DNA of 64,000 nt from Streptantibioticus parmotrematis (lineage in GTDB: Bacteria; Actinomycetota; Actinomycetes; Streptomycetales; Streptomycetaceae): assembly GCF_019890615.1 (NCBI RefSeq), contig NZ_JAINVZ010000030.1:1-64000 (forward strand), in the 5' to 3' direction. Positions 58,306-64,000 of this stretch are shown here, in pieces (positions within the stretch are counted from its first letter, which is position 1; each line of letters begins with the position of its first letter). The position numbers were made by a program, and so were the translations under genes. The notes below the pieces were generated by a model, which saw nothing but the letters and a program-made list of their open reading frames with translations, did no database searches and had not been told where the DNA came from.

Positions 58306-59700
58306 TCAGCTCGTCAGGGAGCGGAAGGCGGAGTAGGCGTGCAGGGCTTGCAGGAGCAGCGGCAGCAGGGCGATGGCCGTGATGGTCTCCAGCAGGTCGC
58401 CGCTGTGTCCCCACACCGGCAGCAGCCGCCCGGTCGGCAGACGCCACGCGGCGGCCAGCACGGCGGCCACGGCCGCGAGCAGCACGACCACCACGGCGAG
58501 CCGCGCCCCGGTGCCGAGCGGCGCGAAACGGGCGAGCGCGACGGTGAGCAGGCCGAGCGCGCCGGCCACGACCATCGGGACGCGCTGCGCGGAGCGGTTG
58601 AGGCCGCGTGAACGCAGCAGGACGGCGCCGGCGAAGACCAGGGGCAGCAGCCAGCCGATCCACCCGCTCTCGCGCGTCATGTACCAGAATCCGGCCACGT
58701 ACACGAGCGCGGAGGAGACGCTGAGGGTGTCCAGGTAGGCGCTGGCGGCCTCGACCTGCGCCTGGATCCGCTCGCCCGAGCCGGGCTCGATGTCCTCCTG
58801 CAACTCCTCGGCGTTGTGCGGCAGTCGGGGCACCCGCAGCCGCGACATGCGCAGCGTCAGCCGCGGTCCGAAGTGTCCGAGCACGAACATCGCGACGGCC
58901 ACACACGTCACGGCCTGCGCGCCGTGCCATCCGGTGGCCCGCATCAGCCCGGTGCCGACGGCGGCGGCCAGCGCGGTGAGCAGGACGGTGCCGGGGACCA
59001 CCAGCGGCAGCGGACGCAACGCCAGGAGTACGGCGGCCAGGACGACGACGCACACCGCCGCCGCCAGCACACCGGGCAGGCCCGGCGCGTAGCCCCCGTG
59101 CGGTCCGTGCCGGTACGCGAGTCCGGCCAGCGCGCCGAACGCGATCGATCCGAGGCCGGCCACCAGTACCGTGCCCCGGTCCGCGTCCAGTCGTGCCGCC
59201 GCCACGCACCCGGCGCCCAGCGCGACGGCGATCACCCCGGCACCGACCGCGGTCCCCGTGCCGGGGCCGAAGCCCAGCAGCGCGGCGGCCAGCGCGGGCA
59301 TCGCCAGGACGGCCATCGCCAGCGCGAGACCCCGCGTCAGGCGGGGCGTCCAGCGGCCAGGCAACGCGTCGACGGCCTGGGCGACGCCATCGGCGACGTC
59401 GTCGAAGTGCAGGGCGGGCAACGGCTCCTCGGCGGGCCGCAGATGCAGGACGTCACCGTGGCGCAGCCCCAGCGTCGCGGGGGTGCCGTCGGCGTCCAGC
59501 GGGTCCTCGCCGAGCCGTTGCAGCACCCAGGGCGTTCCGCGTTCGGCGGGGTCCTTGGTCACGTGCCGGGCCAGCACCGGGAGCAGCGCGGAGACCGGGG
59601 TGCCCAAGGGGATCGCGAGATCCGCCCGCCCGGCCGGTCCCACGACCGTGACCCGGCACACCTCCGAGGTCGACGCGGCGACCGCATGTGCCGTGGTCAT
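58306..59700 (-). CDS. eccD: EccD, type VII secretion integral membrane protein
   Basis: A 464-residue protein. The N-terminal ubiquitin-like (YukD) domain (about 14-92: CRVTVVGPAGRADLAIPLGT, LGLRHGDVLHLRP) is followed by about eleven hydrophobic segments. RLRVPRLPHNAEELQEDIEP between membrane helices is characteristic of EccD. EccD dimers form the membrane scaffold of the T7SS pore. The ATG at 59700 has AGGAG eight bases upstream; a start 16 codons earlier lacks a ribosome site. The 97-bp gap to eccC upstream is short enough for one operon. Confidence 0.94.
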   Translation of the reverse strand: MTTAHAVAASTSEVCRVTVVGPAGRADLAIPLGTPVSALLPVLARHVTKDPAERGTPWVLQRLGEDPLDADGTPATLGLRHGDVLHLRPAEEPLPALHFDDVADGVAQAVDALPGRWTPRLTRGLALAMAVLAMPALAAALLGFGPGTGTAVGAGVIAVALGAGCVAAARLDADRGTVLVAGLGSIAFGALAGLAYRHGPHGGYAPGLPGVLAAAVCVVVLAAVLLALRPLPLVVPGTVLLTALAAAVGTGLMRATGWHGAQAVTCVAVAMFVLGHFGPRLTLRMSRLRVPRLPHNAEELQEDIEPGSGERIQAQVEAASAYLDTLSVSSALVYVAGFWYMTRESGWIGWLLPLVFAGAVLLRSRGLNRSAQRVPMVVAGALGLLTVALARFAPLGTGARLAVVVVLLAAVAAVLAAAWRLPTGRLLPVWGHSGDLLETITAIALLPLLLQALHAYSAFRSLTS

Positions 59701-59797
59701 CGAATGGCTCCTGGGGTGCGGTGGTTCGGCGGGGACGGGAGGGGGCACGGTGCGCCGCCGTGAGCGAACGGGGAGCGGCGTGGCCGCATCATGCGGG

Positions 59798-62700
59798 TCA
59801 CGGCGTCACCAGGCCCGTCTGCACGAGCTTGACCGAGCGGCGGGTGACGAGTTGCGCGCGGCCCTGGGGGAGGGTGCGCGGCTTGGCCTCGCCGAGGAAC
59901 TTGCCCTCCTCCTTGGGATAGGAGAAGAGCAGCGCGGGGTTGCCGAGTTCCCACAGGCGGCGCAGGACGGGGTCCATCATGGCGCGGATGGCGCCGGAGG
60001 TGCTGCGGGCGACGACGAGGTGCATGCCGATGTGCAGGCCCTGGGCGAGGAGGGGGACCAGAGGTGCCATCGGCGAGGGCGCTCCGGGAGTACCGGAGAA
60101 CAGGTCGTAGTCGTCGATCAGGACGAACAGCAGCGGTCCTTCCCACCAGTCGCGGCGGGCCAGCTGCTCGGGGCTGATGTCCGGGCCCGGGACGCGCTTG
60201 CCCACCGACACCGCGGCGTTGTTGGCGAGTTGGGTGAGCGCGTCGCTGTCGACCACGTAGCCGACGCGGTATTCCTCGGGCACGGACTTGAGCAGTCCTC
60301 GACCGGGGTCGGCGACCATGATCCGAGCCTGGTCGGGCGTGTAACGGGTGGTGATGGAGCGGATCATCAGCCGCAGCGCGTTGGTCTTGCCGGTCTCGCC
60401 GTCGCCGAAGACCATCAGGTGCGGATTGGTGGAGAAGTCGTGCCAGGCGGGTTCGAGGCGCTGCTCGTCCCAGCCGACGCATACCCGCAGATCACCCTCG
60501 GCGGCGGGGAGCTGGGCGGCGGGCAGGCGAGTGGGCAGGAGGCGGACGCCGGGCGCGGGCTGGCCGGTCCAGAAGGTGTCGATCTCCGCGACAGCGGCCT
60601 TGGTGGCGGCGGTCAGGTCACCGGTCTCGCTGGAGCTGTCGAGGCGGGGGAGCGCGGACAGGAAGTGGTGTCCGCTCGCGGTCAGGCCGCGGCCGGGTTG
60701 GTGGGGGACGGCGGCGGCGACGCGGGAGCCGACTTCGGATTCCATGGAATCGCCGAGGCGCAGTTCGAGTTTGGTGCCGAGCAGGTCGCGCAGGCGGGGG
60801 CGGATCTCGGACCAGCGGACGGCGGAGCCGATGATGTGCAGGCCGAAGGACAGGCCGCGGGCGGCCATGTCGATGACGCGGGGTTCGAGGTCTTCGTAGT
60901 CCTGGCGCAGGGTGCCCCAGCCGTCGACGACGAGGAAGACGTCGCCGTAGGGATCGTCGATCTCACCGGAGGCCTTCAGGGCACGGTAGGCGGTCATGGA
61001 CTCCAGGCCGCGCGAGGTGAACTCCTCCTCCCGCTTCTCCAGGAGTTGGGTGAGTTCGGCGATGGTGCGCAGGACGCGGTCGCGCTCCAGACGGGTGGCG
61101 ACGGAACCGACGTGGGGCAGGCCCGCGGTGGACACCAGGCCGCCACCGCCGAAGTCGAGGCAGTAGAACTGCACTTCTTCTGGGGTGTGGGTGAGGGCGA
61201 GGGAGAGCATGAGGGTGCGCAGGGTGGTGGATTTGCCGGTCTGGGGTGCGCCGACCAGGCCGATGTGGCCGTCGGCGCCGGACAGGTCGGCGACCAGCAG
61301 CTCGCGCAGTTGCTCGTAGGGGCGGTCCACGATGCCCAGCGGCACCTTGAGGGAGGCCAGGGCGGGATGCCCGGTGGCGCTCATGCCACGCACGGGGTCC
61401 GGGATGATGCCGGGCAGGAGCTGGTCGAGGCTGGGGGACTCGGTCAGCGGCGGCAGCCACACCTGCCGGGCCGGCGGACCACTGTCCTCCAGCCGCCCGA
61501 TCAGCACCTCCAACAGGCTCTCCTCACCCTGCTGTTCGACACCTGCCGTGGGCTTCTCCGGCTCGCGTTCGGCGGCCCGCAACGACTGCCCGGCCAGCTC
61601 CGCGAGGCTCTCGTCGGCGCGCTCGGACAGCAGCGCGCCCTGCTGCTCCAGGCCGAAGACGGTGATCTCCTGGCTCGCCCTGGCCTGTTCGGCGCTCTGC
61701 TCGGCCTCGGACGGCGGCTCGGGCGCGGCGCCTGAGACGTAGGCGGCCTTGAACCGCACGAGGTTGGTGGTGTCGACCTTCAGGTAGCCGTTGCCCGGCG
61801 CGGACGGCAGCTCGTAGGCGCTGGAGACACCGATGACGCTGCGCGACTCCATCGAGGAGAACGTGCGCAGGGCGATGCGGTACGACAGGTGGCCTTCGAC
61901 CTTGTGGATGCGGCTTTCGTCGAGACGCTGCGAGGCCAGCAGCAGGTGCACCCCGAGCGAGCGTCCCAACCGTCCGATGGAGACGAACAGGTCCACGAAC
62001 TCGGGCTTGCTGGCGAGGAGTTCGGAGAATTCGTCGACGATGATGAGGAGTGAGGGCAGCGGGGTGAGGTTCGTGCCCGCCCCGCGTGCCTTCTCGTAGT
62101 CGTAGAGGCTGGAGTAGCCGGATTCGCGCAGGAGTTCCTGGCGGCGGATCATCTCGCCGTTGATGGAGTCGCGCATGCGGTCCACGAGGTGGATCTCGTC
62201 GGCGAGGTTGGTGATGACGGCGGAGGTGTGCGGCAGGCGGTCCATGCCGAGGAAGGTCGCGCCGCCCTTGAAGTCGACCAGGACCATGTTGAGGACTTCG
62301 GAGGAGTGGGTGGCGACCAGGCCCAGGACGAGGGTGCGCAGCAGCTCGCTCTTGCCGGAGCCGGTGGCGCCGATGAGCAGGCCGTGCGGTCCCATGCCGC
62401 CCTGCGCGGACTCCTTGATGTCCAGCTCGACGACCTCACCCTCCTCCGTCACACCCAGAGGGACCAGCAGGCGTGCGGACTGTGCCTGCCGGGGACGCCA
62501 CTTCGCGGCCACGTCGAACGTGCGCGGATCACGGATACCCAGCAGCGCGGTCAGGTCGAAGTCCGACTCCAGCGGACGGTCCACCAGATCGACGCTTCCG
62601 CTGGTGCGCATCGGCGCGAGGGTGCGCGCGAGGGTGTCGGCCCGGGTGGGGCTGAGCGCGTCGGCTCGTGCGGAGACGGTGCTGTCGCCGGAGGGGAATT

Positions 62701-63793
62701 CGACGTGGCCGTCGCGGGTGGCCAGGCGCAGGACCTTCGGGCCGCCGGTCATGGCACCGGTGGCGTCCAGCAGGACCACGTTGCGCAAGCCACCGTGCAG
62801 CAGGCGTGAGGTGTCCGGCAGCCGCAACCCCTGCGCGATCACCACGACGAACGGCTCGGCCACACTCGCCGACGCCTCCGGGTCGTGATCAGGCCGGTCC
62901 CGCACGTCCGACCCGAGCAGATCCATCAACGCGTCGTGGTCGTCGGCCGCCAGCCGCACCGGGCCCGCCTCGTCCTCCTCCTTGGGATGAGCGTTGTGCG
63001 GAAGCCACTTCAGCCAGTCCCACTCCTCGCGCGCGGACGCGTTGCCCAGCAGGGCGATGCGCAGCTCGTCGGGGGAGTGGAACACCGCCAACTGCGCGAT
63101 CATCGCGCGTAGCAGGCCGAGCGCGGCCTCGCCCTCACCGGCGAACTCCACACTGGTGAAACGCCGCAACGCCACCGGAATGGGAAGTCGTGGCACGGTC
63201 TGGTGCGCCTTGGTGAACCGGCGCAGCGAGATCGCGGTCAGCGGCTCCAGATCCTCCACCGGCTTCGTCTGCGGCGGGATGAACTCCAACGCCGCACGCC
63301 GCGTGCCCAGACCGATCCGCACCCGCCCGAAGTCCTCATGCCCCGGACGCCGTTCCCACAACCGGCCCCCCATCGCCAGCGCCCACAGGTCCGCCGGATC
63401 GGGGTTGTCCCACAGCAACGCCGCACGCTGCTGCTCCGCCGCGGCCCGCGCCTGACGCCGCTTCTGCGCCAGGTACCGCAGATAGTCGCGGCGTTCGGCA
63501 CGCATCCTGCGCCGCCGCTCACCACCGGCCCGCCCGATCTGCGTCAACGTCATGCTGACCATGGCGATGCCCATCATCCCCGACATCATGTACGTCGTCG
63601 GACCGGCACTGCGCATGGAGAACATCAGCACCATGGCACCCGTGCCCAGCCCCATGGGCAGATACATCAACGCCGACCCGAAATCAGCGTTCGCCGGCTC
63701 TCCCAGAACCGGCGGCTCCGCCAACTCGACCTGTCCCTCGGGGAGCTGGGGCCCCTCGAGGCGCGGTGAGCGCTTGGCCACCACGGTGCTCAA
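59798..63793 (-). CDS. eccC: EccC, FtsK/SpoIIIE-type motor ATPase of the T7SS
   Basis: A 1331-residue protein with all three ATPase domains in one chain (EccCa-EccCb fusion). Two membrane helices lie at about 38-90, followed by a basic stalk. P-loops are GATGSGKSELLRT (about 474), GAPQTGKSTTLRT (about 851) and GDGETGKTNALRL (about 1131). Domain 1 has the Walker B region LLIIVDEFSELL; domain 2 has VFLVVDGWGTLR, where the catalytic Glu is replaced, and domain 3 has LFVLIDDYDL. EccC binds the YxxxD/E signal of WXG100 dimers and powers export. The TTG at 63793 has GAGAGG eight bases upstream and overlaps the stop of a tiny leader ORF; GTG codons at 63784 and 63781 are less likely. Confidence 0.93.
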   Translation of the reverse strand: MSTVVAKRSPRLEGPQLPEGQVELAEPPVLGEPANADFGSALMYLPMGLGTGAMVLMFSMRSAGPTTYMMSGMMGIAMVSMTLTQIGRAGGERRRRMRAERRDYLRYLAQKRRQARAAAEQQRAALLWDNPDPADLWALAMGGRLWERRPGHEDFGRVRIGLGTRRAALEFIPPQTKPVEDLEPLTAISLRRFTKAHQTVPRLPIPVALRRFTSVEFAGEGEAALGLLRAMIAQLAVFHSPDELRIALLGNASAREEWDWLKWLPHNAHPKEEDEAGPVRLAADDHDALMDLLGSDVRDRPDHDPEASASVAEPFVVVIAQGLRLPDTSRLLHGGLRNVVLLDATGAMTGGPKVLRLATRDGHVEFPSGDSTVSARADALSPTRADTLARTLAPMRTSGSVDLVDRPLESDFDLTALLGIRDPRTFDVAAKWRPRQAQSARLLVPLGVTEEGEVVELDIKESAQGGMGPHGLLIGATGSGKSELLRTLVLGLVATHSSEVLNMVLVDFKGGATFLGMDRLPHTSAVITNLADEIHLVDRMRDSINGEMIRRQELLRESGYSSLYDYEKARGAGTNLTPLPSLLIIVDEFSELLASKPEFVDLFVSIGRLGRSLGVHLLLASQRLDESRIHKVEGHLSYRIALRTFSSMESRSVIGVSSAYELPSAPGNGYLKVDTTNLVRFKAAYVSGAAPEPPSEAEQSAEQARASQEITVFGLEQQGALLSERADESLAELAGQSLRAAEREPEKPTAGVEQQGEESLLEVLIGRLEDSGPPARQVWLPPLTESPSLDQLLPGIIPDPVRGMSATGHPALASLKVPLGIVDRPYEQLRELLVADLSGADGHIGLVGAPQTGKSTTLRTLMLSLALTHTPEEVQFYCLDFGGGGLVSTAGLPHVGSVATRLERDRVLRTIAELTQLLEKREEEFTSRGLESMTAYRALKASGEIDDPYGDVFLVVDGWGTLRQDYEDLEPRVIDMAARGLSFGLHIIGSAVRWSEIRPRLRDLLGTKLELRLGDSMESEVGSRVAAAVPHQPGRGLTASGHHFLSALPRLDSSSETGDLTAATKAAVAEIDTFWTGQPAPGVRLLPTRLPAAQLPAAEGDLRVCVGWDEQRLEPAWHDFSTNPHLMVFGDGETGKTNALRLMIRSITTRYTPDQARIMVADPGRGLLKSVPEEYRVGYVVDSDALTQLANNAAVSVGKRVPGPDISPEQLARRDWWEGPLLFVLIDDYDLFSGTPGAPSPMAPLVPLLAQGLHIGMHLVVARSTSGAIRAMMDPVLRRLWELGNPALLFSYPKEEGKFLGEAKPRTLPQGRAQLVTRRSVKLVQTGLVTP

Positions 63794-63819
63794 TGCGTGA
63801 ACCTCTCTGACGGGCGCAT
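63790..63819 (-). CDS. Nine-residue leader ORF coupled to eccC
   Basis: ATG at 63819, nine sense codons (MRPSERFTH) and TGA at 63792-63790. It has a strong AAAGGAG ribosome site nine bases upstream. Its stop overlaps the TTG start of eccC (TTGA), and the codons GAG AGG inside it double as the ribosome site for eccC. This looks like a translational-coupling device for a weak TTG start. It could also be a chance frame in the 5' leader; no protein family can be assigned at this size. Confidence 0.4.
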   Translation of the reverse strand: MRPSERFTH

Positions 63820-64000
63820 GTCACACGGCTCCTTTGTCGATCGTAGCCGTATCAACTGGTGATGTTGGGTTCAACTGATGAAGACGGTGACTCCCCCGGT
63901 GTGGTGACGATACGCCTGAACGGCTCGTACCCGGTGAACAGTCGTTGAACTCGTGAATGTCATTTGAGTAAACCCTGCCTGGACGTTGACCTCTTGTTGC
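63820..64000 (-). promoter_or_regulatory. Upstream region of the T7SS operon with a direct repeat
   Basis: AT content is well above the window average. TCAACTG(G/A)TGA occurs at 63852 and 63871, a 19-bp-spaced direct repeat that reads as CAGTTGA on the coding strand. On the coding strand TTGAAC is followed 17 bases later by TACGGC and a little further by TACGAT, a weak -35/-10 arrangement. This is the likely promoter and operator of the minus-strand T7SS operon. No gene is seen here. Confidence 0.4.

Overview
The window is very GC-rich, with strongly GC-biased third codon positions, frequent GTG/TTG starts and 4-bp start/stop overlaps. Together with the gene content this points to an actinomycete, most likely Streptomyces or a close relative. 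I found no rRNA, tRNA, integrase, transposase, capsid or terminase gene, so it reads as chromosome rather than prophage or plasmid. All calls come from reading the sequence; no database search was run.

Region 1 (about 0-7.5 kb, minus strand) is mixed: a GlxA/galactose-oxidase-like radical-copper oxidase without its usual cslA neighbour, a PAP2-type membrane phosphatase, a DUF202 membrane protein, and a compact three-gene operon rsbQ-rsbP-rsbV (alpha/beta hydrolase, PAS-PP2C phosphatase, STAS anti-anti-sigma factor). That operon is a partner-switching energy-stress module like the Bacillus SigB one. A flavin reductase follows.

Region 2 (about 7.6-30.1 kb) is a contractile injection system (eCIS) locus. 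Two divergent LuxR-type regulators (a 979-residue ATPase/HTH protein and a pseudo-receiver/HTH protein) flank a 12-bp-period repeat. Then come a DUF4255 (Pvc16-like) protein and the AAA+ ATPase. A membrane-anchored ricin-type lectin protein lies on the opposite strand. A tightly coupled plus-strand operon follows: sheath, tube, assembly protein, DUF6760, a 1185-residue Pro/Ala-rich protein with many VQR motifs, second tube protein, LysM adaptor, VgrG-like spike, gp25, gpJ-like and gpI-like baseplate proteins, and a double zinc-ribbon transmembrane protein. No tail-fibre, PAAR or conventional tape-measure gene was recognised, which fits the Streptomyces type of eCIS.

Region 3 (about 30.1-31.3 kb) holds a DUF6204 protein and a DoxX-family membrane protein.

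Region 4 (about 31.3-64 kb, all minus strand) is a type VII (ESX-like) secretion locus. In transcription order it has a tiny leader ORF coupled to eccC, then eccC, eccD, eccB, a protein with a degenerate ADP-ribosyltransferase-like tail, an EccA-like ATPase fused to a beta-helix, two WXG100 proteins, a YxxxD helical protein, a 1050-residue repeat-rich acidic WXG protein, a YbaB-type protein, an EspC/WXG-like protein, and finally a 13.2-kb gene for a 4414-residue protein. That giant combines a WXG-like head, hydrophobic segment, coiled-coil repeats, an HExxHxxGxxD metalloprotease motif, an R-STS-QxE ADP-ribosyltransferase motif, three beta-rich modules about 540 residues apart, an OTU-like Cys/His motif pair and an OmpA-like C-terminus. 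EccE and mycosin are not in the window. The giant protein and its dedicated-looking T7SS are the best candidate for a poorly described system here.
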